Positions 26,733 to 36,957 of a stretch of DNA of 64,000 nucleotides are shown here, piece after piece; the first letter of the stretch is position 1; each line of letters opens with the position of its first letter. The stretch comes from G020354785 sp964521285. GTDB lineage: Bacteria; Bacteroidota; Bacteroidia; Bacteroidales; UBA10428. The translations under genes and the position numbers were made by a program. Under the pieces are notes generated by a model, which ran no database searches, had not been told where the DNA came from, and saw only the letters and a list, made by a program, of their open reading frames with translations. Location: assembly GCA_964521285.1 (NCBI GenBank), contig CAZFQS010000016.1, positions 13,737 through 77,736 of the forward strand, in the 5' to 3' direction.

Positions 26733-27503
26733 TTAAATATTCTCATAAATAATTTTTATACCAGTAATAAAAGCGTGTTTTAAGAACATGGTATCCTGGT
26801 TCGAATGATTATAAATATAACCTTTTATATGTGTCACCTCTTCGTTTCTTAACTGTTTTGTTATTGTATAAGTATTTAATACTTCATTCTTTTTTATCGG
26901 AGCACTTTTAAAGTAATCTCTGTAGCCTTCTTCAGTCTGGTTATCATACCAGAAAAATGCATTTATTCTGGGGGCCAGGGCTTCGTCATCTCTAAATACT
27001 TTTATTTGAGCAGTAATCGTATACTCGCCCAAATCAGAAATGGGCACACTGAAGCTTATGCGATTTGTTCTGCCATCGTTAGGCAACATATAATCATTTT
27101 TATCCTGCCATATTGTAATTCTTTTCTTTAATGCCTCATCTTCTTCGGCTTCTTTAATTTCACTTTCAAGTTTACTTAAACTGGAAATAACTTTTTCGTA
27201 TATTTTATTGAGACGGTCAGGGCGTTTGGCATAGTAAGATATGCTTGAATCAAACTGTATTCTGGTAACACCATGTTTTTCAAAAATCCAGCCGTATAAA
27301 GCTGCCGAATCAATTCTTAGCTGCTTCTGAACTAGTGTATAGTCTAATCCTATAGCATCAGCGATATGCATATCTACAAGGAGGGGGACCATTTTTTTTT
27401 CAGGGATGAGATATTTCTTTTTTGTATGGGAACAGGAGAATAGGATAATAATCAGAAGAAACCAGATAAAATGTTTATTTATATAGTTCCACGGTATTAT
27501 CAT
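26733..27503 (-). CDS. DUF4296 domain lipoprotein
   Basis: A 256-residue predicted lipoprotein (IIILFSCSHTKKK, lipid Cys at about residue 24). The section MVPLLVDMHIADAI followed by DSAALYGWIFEKHGVTRIQFDSSISYY is the DUF4296 signature, a Bacteroidota-specific family of unknown function. The C-terminal half is a beta-rich region (ISDLGEYTITAQIKVF). It shares one base with the end of the porP/sprF-like gene (TAATG), so it is translated with it, which ties it to the adhesin locus. Confidence 0.8.
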   Translation of the reverse strand: MIIPWNYINKHFIWFLLIIILFSCSHTKKKYLIPEKKMVPLLVDMHIADAIGLDYTLVQKQLRIDSAALYGWIFEKHGVTRIQFDSSISYYAKRPDRLNKIYEKVISSLSKLESEIKEAEEDEALKKRITIWQDKNDYMLPNDGRTNRISFSVPISDLGEYTITAQIKVFRDDEALAPRINAFFWYDNQTEEGYRDYFKSAPIKKNEVLNTYTITKQLRNEEVTHIKGYIYNHSNQDTMFLKHAFITGIKIIYENI

Positions 27504-28396
27504 TATTTCTTAATATCGTCAAATCTGTAACTTAAAGTAAATTCATGGGAACCAAAATTATAGGCTCTCATCTGATTTAAAACTATGTCATATGAATAGC
27601 ATATCTGAATTTTTTTATTATAAACATATCCTGCCAGTATAGATAGTGCCTCCTGAGTACGGTATGAGATACCCATCCATACCATGTTTCTATACCAGCC
27701 TCTTGCATTAAAGTCAAGTTGATAGGGAGCGGGAGAAACCTTTTTCAGAATTAATGATGGTTCAACTGCCCATTCCCTGTTAATGAAATATTTATATCCC
27801 GCAATTAAATAGAAATGACTCTTTAACTTGCTTAAACCCGTTGGCTGGTCGCCAATCTTAAATTTATTGTTTATTAAATTGGTAGCAACAAATCCTACAT
27901 GGTATGTTGACGAATAACAATATATACCGACTGTGGCATCCAGGGGATAATACGTTTCCTGAGCATTATAATAAATAGGGTCATTTACATCCTCAACAGT
28001 AATATTAGCAAGGTCAATCTTATACTGCATAAAACCAAGATTTAGTCCCATCGATACTTTTATATCTTCGTTTACTGTATAGTAGTATGCGTATGAACCA
28101 TGCATACTACCTATACTAATTGCTCCGGCAACATCATAAGTTATGGTACCACCCCAGCCCATGGGATATTTGACCAGCGGGCCGAAAATACTGAGGGTAT
28201 TTGTTATGGGAGCATCTTTAAATCCAACCCATTGAAATCTGTTATTCGATATTATTTGAAAATAATTATGCGTTCCTGCCAGTGCCGGATTAATAGCAAA
28301 TGGATTAGTCATAAATAGCGATGTTAAGGGCTTTTGCTGACCCTTAATATTCATCGAAAACAATAATATTATTAAAAGCGGTGTAAATTTTTTCAT
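27503..28396 (-). CDS. PorP/SprF family type IX secretion-associated membrane protein
   Basis: A 297-residue protein with a signal peptide (MKKFTPLLIILLFSMNIKG) and the PorP/SprF opening LFMTNPFAINPALAGTHNYF, followed by alternating strands typical of an outer-membrane beta-barrel and the ending FTLSYRFDD. In Flavobacterium johnsoniae SprF is needed for delivery of the adhesin SprB, and its homologues usually sit directly after a CHU_C-domain adhesin gene. Here it begins one base after the stop of the 2725-residue adhesin, exactly that arrangement, so it is likely the dedicated partner of that adhesin. Confidence 0.9.
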   Translation of the reverse strand: MKKFTPLLIILLFSMNIKGQQKPLTSLFMTNPFAINPALAGTHNYFQIISNNRFQWVGFKDAPITNTLSIFGPLVKYPMGWGGTITYDVAGAISIGSMHGSYAYYYTVNEDIKVSMGLNLGFMQYKIDLANITVEDVNDPIYYNAQETYYPLDATVGIYCYSSTYHVGFVATNLINNKFKIGDQPTGLSKLKSHFYLIAGYKYFINREWAVEPSLILKKVSPAPYQLDFNARGWYRNMVWMGISYRTQEALSILAGYVYNKKIQICYSYDIVLNQMRAYNFGSHEFTLSYRFDDIKK

Positions 28397-28397
28397 A

Positions 28398-31300
28398 TTA
28401 TCTTATTATTGTTACAGCTCCTGTTATAGGCTCATATTTAGTATCATGAATTTTTATAATATAGTAATATGTCCCAATAGGTAAATACTTTCCTTTGAAT
28501 TTCCCATCCCATTCCTGGTCTGCTCCATATCCTCTGGAGTGAAATACTCTTTCTCCCCAGCGGTTAAATATTTCAACTTCGAATTTATCTCCATAATCTG
28601 CTGCATATGGTATATGCCATGTATCGTTATAGCCATCCTCATTTGGAGTAAATCCTGTATATATTATGTCTATTTCACGGGCCATATATACATTTAATGT
28701 GTCAGTTGAAACACAGCCATGAATATTAGTTCCGTATACTATATATTTCTCAGCTACAGTCTGAGGTGTTATATAAGTACCTTGTGTATTGATATCACTC
28801 AACCCTGTTGAAGGAGTCCATAAATATGATGAGAAGTCCGGAGTGGCCGCTATTAAATATGTTTCCCCTTCAACAAGATATAAAGCCGTATCCAAATCTA
28901 ATTTTCCGGACGGATCATATATTTTTATACTGTCAGGCGGATAAACAGTAACAATGACATCATCTGTTTCCCAGCAAACTCCCCTGTATGCTGTAAGTAT
29001 AAATGAAGTTGTATTTTCAATAACAGCAACCGGATCAAGTATTGTAGAATCATCAAGAAATTCGACCGGAGTCCAGATATAATTTATACCTCTTTCGCTG
29101 AACCCGCTTAATTGATAGGTCTCGCCAGAACAAATAAATGCGTCTGATCCTGCATCTGCATCCACAGAATCCAGTGCCAGTATATTAAATCCCCTGGTTA
29201 CCTGGCATAGGGAATTGTCAGTAATTACTACTTCATAATAACCATAACCTATATCATATAAGCTGGTATCAGTAGATACGGGAATAGAGTTTTTATACCA
29301 TTGATAACTGAATCCACCAGTACCTCCGGATACAGATAATTCTATTGAACCATCCAGTATATATTTAGTACAGGATGCATCTGCACGAGTTGATAATACA
29401 ACAATTGGAGGAGGTTCATTTATTGTTATTGTAGTGTCAAATTCAGTTCCGGCAGGATCTTCAATATGCAGTGTATAGGTATCAGCAGGTAACGTGTTAG
29501 AATAGCTGTAAGTGTAATTATTTAACATATAAGTAGATGTATCTGTTGACGTAATAAATGTCACAGTAAACGGAGGATTAGCCCCTGACGGATCAATGAA
29601 GAAATCAAAACCTCCGTCATTATAACCGTTACATGATACATCTTCAACATTGCTTATTATTACAAACAATTCTCTCTCAGTAATTTCGATGACATCAGTA
29701 ATAAAACATCCTGCCGTATCCTCGACGATAATTTCATAAATTCCCACATCAAGACTGTCAAAGAATCCTGTTTTATTAGTAGTAGTATCGCCAGTTAATA
29801 CTATAGAGTAAGTATAGCCCGGGGTTCCGCCCGCAGCTTCCAGAGTTATTGTTCCCGGGGTGTCTCCGATAACAGGCGTTGCAAAAGTTATTAATGTAAT
29901 TTGTGACGGCTGATCGATAGTGATCGTATCCAGAACAAGAATACAGCCTAAAGAATCCCTTATATAGATAGTATCATTACCTCCGTACAGGTTACTAAAT
30001 AGATTTCCTGGTTGATAAACTGAGTCTTTAAGTGCATATGTGAAATTATTCCAGCCCCCCGAGGCTTCAATATATATTGAGCCTGTGTTATCACCAAAGC
30101 ATCCGGCCACATTAGTTACAGAGAGGCTATCAACAATAATCGGAGGCGGATTTATTAAATTAACAGGATTATAACTATAAGGGACTTCGCATCCATTATT
30201 ATCCCTTACAGAAATATTATATGAATTTGGTGATAAGCCAATATAATCAAGAGTCTGTGTGTAGGGCCCTCCGTTTAACGAACTTTCAAACGGGGACGAA
30301 CCTCCTGATACCTGGATACTAAGGCCCCCGGCACCTCCGTTACAGACAATTTCAGTTTTGTAAACCGTATCTATGTTTAGTACAAGTGGGGCAGCAATTA
30401 TAATATTATCAATTCCAATCGTATCACAGGATTTTGAATCAGTAAATCTTATACCATATATTCCTTCTGATAAATTTTCGAATAAACCATCATTATTGAC
30501 CTCTGTTCCCGGTATTATCCAGTATGTATACTGAGGTGTTCCTCCAGTAGCTGTTACTGTAATTGAACCATCAGAAAATCCGCTGCAGGATATGCTGTCG
30601 ACAATGAGGCTGTCAAGAGCAAGAGCTTCAGGCTCAAAAATAAATACTGTTGAATCATTTGGGGAGCAACCTCTGGCATCTTCGATATGAATAGTATATG
30701 TTCCACCTGACAGATTTTCCCAGCGTCCTGAATCAGCAAGTAAGGAGGGAATATCACCTGGCTGCAAAGTATATGTAAGTATCCCTGTTCCGCCTGATGC
30801 CTTGGCAGCTATTATGGCATTATTGTCTCCGTAGCAGGAAATTGAATCAGTATATAAAACACTACTTATTATTATTTCAGGTGGAGATGTAACCTCGACA
30901 GTGGCAACTGCTTCACATCCCATAGCATCTGTCACAGTCACTGAATAATTCCCTTCACAGAGCAGAACGGTATCCTTTCCGTTTCCTCCATAAGGAGCAG
31001 GAGCCCAACTATAATTCATATATGGAGGTGTCCCGCCAACCACATTAACTATGGCCAGGGCATCACATTCCCCGTAACAGCTGGTACGCAATCCAAGTGG
31101 TATTAAATATGAAGTTTTGACTGGTTCAAGAATAGGAATATCAATTATGTCTGAATCAAAAAGAATGGTACGAATCTGTCCGGTATAAGCAGTATCTGTA
31201 AAGGAGATACTTGCATGTATTATTGAACCATCTATTCCGCCCCTGTTATTTGCAGTATCTTTAACCTGAACTGCCCACCCTCCTTCTGCAGGATTCATTC

Positions 31301-34300
31301 CAAATAATATACTCCAGTCTCCTGTTGCAGCAAAATCACCGGACAATGGAGTGGGTTCTGAACATACATCAAGCGTATCTTCTATTGGTAGTTCAGTAGT
31401 GAAACAAAGATTGTTTACGTCGCTTCCGAAATTACAGAATCCATAGAAGTCATATTCCATCGGGGCCCTTTTAAGAGCCATTGTTGTTATACCGTCAGGA
31501 GCTACAAGATAATAACCCAGATCCTGGATAACCTGATGGTCATTAGTAGAAAGACATACCTCAATCTCTGTATACGGACCGATCAGAAATGGGGCAGGAG
31601 CACCTATTGCTGCTTGCAGCTGAGGAGGTATTGTCAGGACCATTGAATCAACCGCACTGGCGCAAGATCCATATCCAAATGCTTCAAGATAAAGGGTTAC
31701 AGAACCATTACTTCTGTCAATAACTCCTGGAGTGTATTCGGGCCCTAAGATTTGATCATCATCAAAGGAGCCATCACCGGAGCTAGTCCATATCAGTCCG
31801 CTGCTATTGGTTGTATCAGCTCCGCTGATTGTATAAGTAGAATCAAAACATATTGAGGCATCCGGACCAGCTTCAGCTGCCGGTGGTGATGACCAGGAGA
31901 TTAATCTTGTGTCTGTTGCATCTATGCATCCGTTAGTTCCTGTTAATGTAAGTGTTGCGATAAATGAGCCTGATTGTACAGATGGTGTAAATGTTGCCAG
32001 AGCGGGATCAGCATTTTGAGTCCATGTCCCCAATCCTGCTCCTCCGCTCCAGGAAGGATTACCACTATATGTTCCGCTGACAGTAGCGCCGGTCATTGGT
32101 ATGGGCGCTGTCCCTGAACAGGATGATATATCAGATCCTGCATTAGCCACTGGTTGTGTACCCCAGGTTATAAGTCTTGAGTCCGAAGCATCCGAACAGC
32201 CGTTAGTGCCAGTCAGTGTTAATGTTGCTGTAAATGATCCCGATGGTGTTGTTGGAGTAAATGTGGCAAGTGCAGGATCGGCATTCTGAGTCCACGTACC
32301 TAATCCGCCGCCGCCACTCCAGGTCGGGTTACCGCTGTATGTTCCGCTGGCAGTAGCCCCAATCATAGGTATTGCAGCCATTCCTGTACATGTTGTGATA
32401 TCTGTTCCGGCATCGGCAACAGGTTGTGTACCCCAGGTTATAAGCCTTGTATCTGTGTCATCCGGACAGACGCCGGCTCCTGTTAAAGTCAATGTTGCTG
32501 TAAATGATCCCGAAGGTGCTGTTGGTGTGAATGTTGCCAGTGAAGGATCTGCATTTTGAGTCCACGTTCCTGATCCCCCGCCTCCACTCCATGAGGGATT
32601 ACCGCTATAGTTTCCAGTTGCCGTAGCACCGGTCATAAGTATGGGTGCTGTTCCTGTACATGTTGTTATATCTGATCCGGCATCAGCCACGGGAGGGGTA
32701 GACCATGTTAAAAGCCTTGTATCTGTATCATCCGGACAACCGTTGGCTCCTGTTAAAGTCAATGTTGCCGTAAATAATCCCGAAGGTGTAGATGGAGTAA
32801 ATGTAGCAAGTGCAGGATCGGCATTTTGAGTCCATGTTCCTAATCCGGCACCTCCACTCCATGAGGGATTACCACTGTAATTACCACTTGCTGTAGCGCC
32901 GGTCATTGGTATAGCTGCTGTTCCCGTGCAGGCCGATATATCTGATCCTGCATTAGCAGCCGGCGGGTCATACCAGGTAATTATTCTTGTATCTGTATCA
33001 TCGGGGCAGCCGCTGGCTCCTGTTAAAGTTAATGTTGCCGTAAATGATCCCGAAGGTGTAGTTGGAGTAAATGTAGCAAGGGCAGGATCGGCATTTTGAG
33101 TCCATGTACCTAATCCGCCACCGCCGCTCCATGTGGGATTACCACTGTAATTACCACTTGCAGTAGCACCGGTCATCGGTATGGCTGCAGTTCCGGTGCA
33201 TGTTGATATGTCGGAACCTGCGTTAGCCACCGGTGGATCATACCATGTGACTACTCTTGTATCAGTTGCGTCTGAGCACCCATTAGTCCCTGTTAATGTC
33301 AGTGTTGCTATAAATGATCCTGAAGGTGTGGATGGAGTGAATGTAGCAAGTGCAGGATCGGCATTTTGGGTCCATGTACCTGATCCGCCACCACCGCTCC
33401 ATACAGGAGTACCACTATATGTTCCGCTGGCAGTTGCGCCGGTCATCGGTATGGCTGCTGTTCCGGTACATGTTGATATATCTGAACCTGCATTGGCCAC
33501 AGGTTGAGTACCCCATGTTATTTGCCTTGTATCAGTTGCATCTGAGCATCCATTGGCTCCTGTTAAAGTTAGTGTTGCCGTAAATGTACCTGAGGCTGCT
33601 GTTGGAGTAAATGTAGCAAGTGCAGGATCGGCATTTTGGGTCCATGTCCCCAGTACGCCACCACCGCTCCAGGTGGGAGTACCACTGTATGTCCCGCTGG
33701 CAGTGGCACCGGTCATTGGTATAGCTGCAGTACCTGTGCATGTAACTATGTCCGGGCCGGCGTTGGCTACGGGCTGTGTGCCCCATGTTATTTGCTTTGT
33801 ATCAGTTGCATCTGAGCACCCATTGGCTCCTGTTAAAGTTAGTGTTGCTGTAAAGGAGCCCGATGCTGCTGTTGGTGTGAATGCAGCAAGTGCAGGATCG
33901 GCATTTTGGGTCCATGTACCTGATCCGCCACCACCGCTCCAGGTGGGAGTACCACTGTATGTCCCGCTGGCAGTGGCGCCGGTCATTGGTATGACTGCAG
34001 TACCTGTGCATGTAACTATGTCCGGGCCGGCGTTGGCTATGGGCTGTGTGCCCCATGTGATAAGTCTTGTATCTGTATCATCCGGGCATCCGTTAGCTCC
34101 TGTTAAAGTTAATGTTGCTGTAAAGGAGCCTGATGCTGTGCTTGGAGTAAATGTAGCAAGTGCAGGATCGACATTTTGCGCCCATGTTCCTAGTCCGCCC
34201 CCGCCACTCCAGGTGGGAGTACCACTGTATGTCCCGCTGGCAGTGGCACCGGTCATTGGTATGGCTGCCGTACCTGTACAGGTTACTATGTCTGAGCCGG

Positions 34301-36575
34301 CGTTAGCTATGGGCTGTGTACCCCAGGTTATTTGCCTGGTATCTGTATCATCCGGGCATCCGTTAGCCCCTGTTAAAGTTAATGTTGCCGTAAAGGAACC
34401 CGATGCTGCTGTTGGAGTAAATGTAGAAAGTGCAGGATTGGCATTTTGAGTCCACGTACCCAATCCACCCCCGCCGCTCCAGGTTGGATTACCACTATAA
34501 TTTCCACTTGCTGTAGCTCCTGTCATTTGTATAGCTGCGGTTCCGGTACATGTTACTATATCTGAACCTGCATTAGCCACTGGCGGATCATACCAGGTAA
34601 TTACACGTGTATCTGTATCATCTGAGCAACCATTCGCACCTGTTAAAGTTAGTGTTGCGATAAAGGAGCCCGATGCTGCAGTTGGAGTAAATGTAGCAAG
34701 AGCAGGATTGGCATTCTGGGTCCATGTACCCAATCCGACGCCACCGCTCCAGTCAGGATTGCCGCTATATGTCCCGCTGGCAGTGGCCCCTGTCATCATG
34801 ATAACTACTGTCCCTGTGCAGGTTGATATATCTGAGCCTGCATTGGCAACAGGTTGTGTGCCCCATGTTATTTGCCTTGTATCTGTTGAATTTGAACAGC
34901 CGTTAGCACCTGTTAGTGTTAATGTTGCCGTAAAAGAACCCGATGCTGCTGTGGGAGTAAATGTAGCAAGGGCAGGATTGGCATTCTGGGTCCATGTTCC
35001 TAATCCGCCGCCGCCGCTCCAGTCAGGAAGGCCACTATATGTTCCAGTGGCTGTAGCGCCGGTCATTGCTATGGGGGCTGTCCCAGTGCATGTAACTATA
35101 TCCGAACCTGCATTGGCAACAGGCTGCGTACCCCATGTTATTTGCCTTGTATCTGTAGCATCAGAGCATCCATTTGCTCCTGTTAACGTTAATGTTGCTG
35201 TAAATGATCCTGATGCTGAGGTTGGAGTAAATGTGGCAAGGGCAGGGTTGGCATTTTGGGTCCATGTACCCAATCCTCCTCCACCGCTCCAGTTTGGAAG
35301 ACCGCTATATGTTCCGGTGGCCGTGGCACCGGTCATTGCTATGGGCGTTGTCCCCGTACATGTAACTATATCCGAACCAGCATTAGCCACAGGCTGAGTC
35401 CCCCATGTTATTTGTCGTGTGTCTGTATCATCTGAGCAACCGAGAGCACCTGTTAATGTTAATGTTGCTGTAAATGATCCTGATGCCGAGGTTGGAGTGA
35501 ATGTAGCAAGTGCGGGATTGGCATTCTGAGTCCATGTGCCTAATCCTCCTCCGCCGCTCCAGGTAGGAAGGCCGCTATATGTACCTGTCGCTGTAGCACC
35601 GGTCATTGGTATAGGCGCTGTCCCCGTGCATGTAACTATATCTGAGCCTGCATTGGCCACCGGCAGGGGAGCTGCCCTAACCACTGCATTACTGCCTTGT
35701 TTTGTACAGTCATTATTATCAATTACCCATGTTCGATAAGTACCTGCTGCAAGAGATGTAAAAAGGTTACCTTCCTGAAAGGTTGAATCCGTTGTTGAAA
35801 TATTAACAATAGCATAATCCAGATCAGGAGTACCTCCGTTAGCATTAATCTGTATAGTACCATTACTGGTTCCCTGGCATGTGGGTGTTGTATCTATGGA
35901 TGTTATATTAATTTGAGAAGGTATACTATCGTGGGGAGGAACAAAGAAAATTGTTGCTATTTGGCCTGCACCTCCGCAATTATTTGCATCGTCAACAGTA
36001 ACCGAGTAAATCCCTGTACCCAGATTTACAGCAATCTGAGTTGTCTGGCTCCCGGTATTCGGACTCCAGATATAGTCGTATGGTGTTGATCCTCCGCTCA
36101 TATTTGCCCTTAGCTGAGCATCACTCCCATCAAAGCATGAGAGTCCCTTAACTACAGTAATTGTAGCAACAACCATCGGCGCCGGCTGATTTACAGGATT
36201 GAACTGTCCTTTATTGGACCCTACATTATCATAAACCCATAAATAATAATTTGAACTGGGGCTCAGGCCGCTAAAAAAAGCTGTATCCGCATTGTGTACT
36301 ATTTGTTGTAATATTGATCCTGAACCACCAAGGAAAGGAGGTAAATTATTCCATAATTGATATGTATAGGGAGTTACACCAGCTTCTGTCAGTCTTACAA
36401 GTATTGAACCATCTGATCCTCCGTTACAGGATACATGGTTAGTATCAGTTGTATAATTTAAAGCAAATGTTAGCTTACTGATGAGCAGTAATAATATTAA
36501 ATTTAAAAAGCATATATACTTTTTTATTTTACTGTCCATTATAAAGAGCTTTTGTCTTTTAATTTTTCTTTTCAT
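28398..36575 (-). CDS. Giant SprB-like T9SS adhesin with 14 tandem 90-residue repeats
   Basis: A 2725-residue surface protein. A signal peptide lies near residues 13-38 (KKYICFLNLILLLLISK), so the ATG at 36539 is an alternative start. Residues ~40-225 hold two SprB-type modules (SCNGGSDGSI, SCFDGSDAQL). Residues 306-1565 are 14 repeats of exactly 90 residues, each starting VANAGSDI.TCTGTA and ending DTRQITWGTQP, with no indels. A degenerate fifteenth unit follows. Residues ~1650-1800 resemble a proprotein-convertase P domain (LGYYLVAPDGI ... GDWSILFGMNPAEGGW). About nine further SprB-type modules run to ~2560, and the C-terminus is the gliding-motility CHU_C sorting domain (GFTPNEDGYNDTW, IFNRWGERVF). 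It is presumably exported by T9SS and anchored as an adhesin or gliding filament, with the next gene's PorP/SprF protein as partner. Confidence 0.95.
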   Translation of the reverse strand: MKRKIKRQKLFIMDSKIKKYICFLNLILLLLISKLTFALNYTTDTNHVSCNGGSDGSILVRLTEAGVTPYTYQLWNNLPPFLGGSGSILQQIVHNADTAFFSGLSPSSNYYLWVYDNVGSNKGQFNPVNQPAPMVVATITVVKGLSCFDGSDAQLRANMSGGSTPYDYIWSPNTGSQTTQIAVNLGTGIYSVTVDDANNCGGAGQIATIFFVPPHDSIPSQINITSIDTTPTCQGTSNGTIQINANGGTPDLDYAIVNISTTDSTFQEGNLFTSLAAGTYRTWVIDNNDCTKQGSNAVVRAAPLPVANAGSDIVTCTGTAPIPMTGATATGTYSGLPTWSGGGGLGTWTQNANPALATFTPTSASGSFTATLTLTGALGCSDDTDTRQITWGTQPVANAGSDIVTCTGTTPIAMTGATATGTYSGLPNWSGGGGLGTWTQNANPALATFTPTSASGSFTATLTLTGANGCSDATDTRQITWGTQPVANAGSDIVTCTGTAPIAMTGATATGTYSGLPDWSGGGGLGTWTQNANPALATFTPTAASGSFTATLTLTGANGCSNSTDTRQITWGTQPVANAGSDISTCTGTVVIMMTGATASGTYSGNPDWSGGVGLGTWTQNANPALATFTPTAASGSFIATLTLTGANGCSDDTDTRVITWYDPPVANAGSDIVTCTGTAAIQMTGATASGNYSGNPTWSGGGGLGTWTQNANPALSTFTPTAASGSFTATLTLTGANGCPDDTDTRQITWGTQPIANAGSDIVTCTGTAAIPMTGATASGTYSGTPTWSGGGGLGTWAQNVDPALATFTPSTASGSFTATLTLTGANGCPDDTDTRLITWGTQPIANAGPDIVTCTGTAVIPMTGATASGTYSGTPTWSGGGGSGTWTQNADPALAAFTPTAASGSFTATLTLTGANGCSDATDTKQITWGTQPVANAGPDIVTCTGTAAIPMTGATASGTYSGTPTWSGGGVLGTWTQNADPALATFTPTAASGTFTATLTLTGANGCSDATDTRQITWGTQPVANAGSDISTCTGTAAIPMTGATASGTYSGTPVWSGGGGSGTWTQNADPALATFTPSTPSGSFIATLTLTGTNGCSDATDTRVVTWYDPPVANAGSDISTCTGTAAIPMTGATASGNYSGNPTWSGGGGLGTWTQNADPALATFTPTTPSGSFTATLTLTGASGCPDDTDTRIITWYDPPAANAGSDISACTGTAAIPMTGATASGNYSGNPSWSGGAGLGTWTQNADPALATFTPSTPSGLFTATLTLTGANGCPDDTDTRLLTWSTPPVADAGSDITTCTGTAPILMTGATATGNYSGNPSWSGGGGSGTWTQNADPSLATFTPTAPSGSFTATLTLTGAGVCPDDTDTRLITWGTQPVADAGTDITTCTGMAAIPMIGATASGTYSGNPTWSGGGGLGTWTQNADPALATFTPTTPSGSFTATLTLTGTNGCSDASDSRLITWGTQPVANAGSDISSCSGTAPIPMTGATVSGTYSGNPSWSGGAGLGTWTQNADPALATFTPSVQSGSFIATLTLTGTNGCIDATDTRLISWSSPPAAEAGPDASICFDSTYTISGADTTNSSGLIWTSSGDGSFDDDQILGPEYTPGVIDRSNGSVTLYLEAFGYGSCASAVDSMVLTIPPQLQAAIGAPAPFLIGPYTEIEVCLSTNDHQVIQDLGYYLVAPDGITTMALKRAPMEYDFYGFCNFGSDVNNLCFTTELPIEDTLDVCSEPTPLSGDFAATGDWSILFGMNPAEGGWAVQVKDTANNRGGIDGSIIHASISFTDTAYTGQIRTILFDSDIIDIPILEPVKTSYLIPLGLRTSCYGECDALAIVNVVGGTPPYMNYSWAPAPYGGNGKDTVLLCEGNYSVTVTDAMGCEAVATVEVTSPPEIIISSVLYTDSISCYGDNNAIIAAKASGGTGILTYTLQPGDIPSLLADSGRWENLSGGTYTIHIEDARGCSPNDSTVFIFEPEALALDSLIVDSISCSGFSDGSITVTATGGTPQYTYWIIPGTEVNNDGLFENLSEGIYGIRFTDSKSCDTIGIDNIIIAAPLVLNIDTVYKTEIVCNGGAGGLSIQVSGGSSPFESSLNGGPYTQTLDYIGLSPNSYNISVRDNNGCEVPYSYNPVNLINPPPIIVDSLSVTNVAGCFGDNTGSIYIEASGGWNNFTYALKDSVYQPGNLFSNLYGGNDTIYIRDSLGCILVLDTITIDQPSQITLITFATPVIGDTPGTITLEAAGGTPGYTYSIVLTGDTTTNKTGFFDSLDVGIYEIIVEDTAGCFITDVIEITERELFVIISNVEDVSCNGYNDGGFDFFIDPSGANPPFTVTFITSTDTSTYMLNNYTYSYSNTLPADTYTLHIEDPAGTEFDTTITINEPPPIVVLSTRADASCTKYILDGSIELSVSGGTGGFSYQWYKNSIPVSTDTSLYDIGYGYYEVVITDNSLCQVTRGFNILALDSVDADAGSDAFICSGETYQLSGFSERGINYIWTPVEFLDDSTILDPVAVIENTTSFILTAYRGVCWETDDVIVTVYPPDSIKIYDPSGKLDLDTALYLVEGETYLIAATPDFSSYLWTPSTGLSDINTQGTYITPQTVAEKYIVYGTNIHGCVSTDTLNVYMAREIDIIYTGFTPNEDGYNDTWHIPYAADYGDKFEVEIFNRWGERVFHSRGYGADQEWDGKFKGKYLPIGTYYYIIKIHDTKYEPITGAVTIIR
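31881..35660 (-). repeat. 14 tandem 270-bp in-frame repeats inside the adhesin gene
   Basis: The unit boundary (complement of GTGGCCAATGCAGG-like sequence) recurs every 270 bases from 35660 to 31881 with no length change. Neighbouring units share long identical stretches, and closing segments fall into a few types (WGTQP, WYDPP, WSTPP), which points to duplication and homogenisation. The opposite strand shows long spurious open frames here because of the repeat. Confidence 0.97.
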
Positions 36576-36598
36576 AATAATTAATAACAGAATTGAAA

Positions 36599-36946
36599 TT
36601 ATTCATCAGGTTCATCAATAAATATTTCTTTAAATGTACTCTTTCCCGAATTATCAATTACTCCGGCAAAGTACCTGCCTGCAGGTAAGCCTTCAAAAAT
36701 ATATCTGGAGTTAAATGTAGGAGCACTCTTTTCTATTTGATTGGCATTTTGCCAGGGTTCGTTATCATAAAGGAAGTATGTATAGTCAGGTTCTCCTGTT
36801 TCAATAATAACTTCAATTTTGCCGTCTGACCCTGCTTCTGTGGAAACAGGCTCTGAATTTACCTGAATAATTAAATCCTGTCCATAAACTTTTGTATTCA
36901 TTGTTATGAATATCAATATGCATGCTGTCAGAATTATTTTTTTCAT
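36599..36946 (-). CDS. Small secreted single-module SprB-type protein
   Basis: A 115-residue protein starting at the ATG 36946-36944, chosen because it yields a good signal peptide (MKKIILTACILIFITMNTK, cleavage near VYGQ); an upstream ATG at 36979 would place extra residues before it and overlap the preceding gene's stop. The mature part is one module: PDYTYFLYDNEPWQNANQIE then YIFEGLPAGRYFAGVIDNSG, matching the first N-terminal module of the giant adhesin (TPYTYQLWNNLPP ... YYLWVYDN). It has no sorting domain. It lies 23 bases upstream of the adhesin and 11 bases after the 201-residue protein gene. Confidence 0.75.
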   Translation of the reverse strand: MKKIILTACILIFITMNTKVYGQDLIIQVNSEPVSTEAGSDGKIEVIIETGEPDYTYFLYDNEPWQNANQIEKSAPTFNSRYIFEGLPAGRYFAGVIDNSGKSTFKEIFIDEPDE

Positions 36947-36957
36947 AATAATTTGTA

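Noticed and set aside
33553..34449. A 298-residue open frame on the plus strand inside the adhesin repeats, and several shorter ones (32101, 32641, 33181, 34708, 35536)
   Set aside because: They repeat with the 270-bp period on the strand opposite the adhesin, have Pro/Val-rich low-complexity translations, and exist only because the repeat lacks stops in that frame.
31881..35660. Regular repeat array that could be taken for CRISPR or satellite DNA
   Set aside because: Units are 270 bp, contiguous with no spacers, and encode an in-frame protein repeat.
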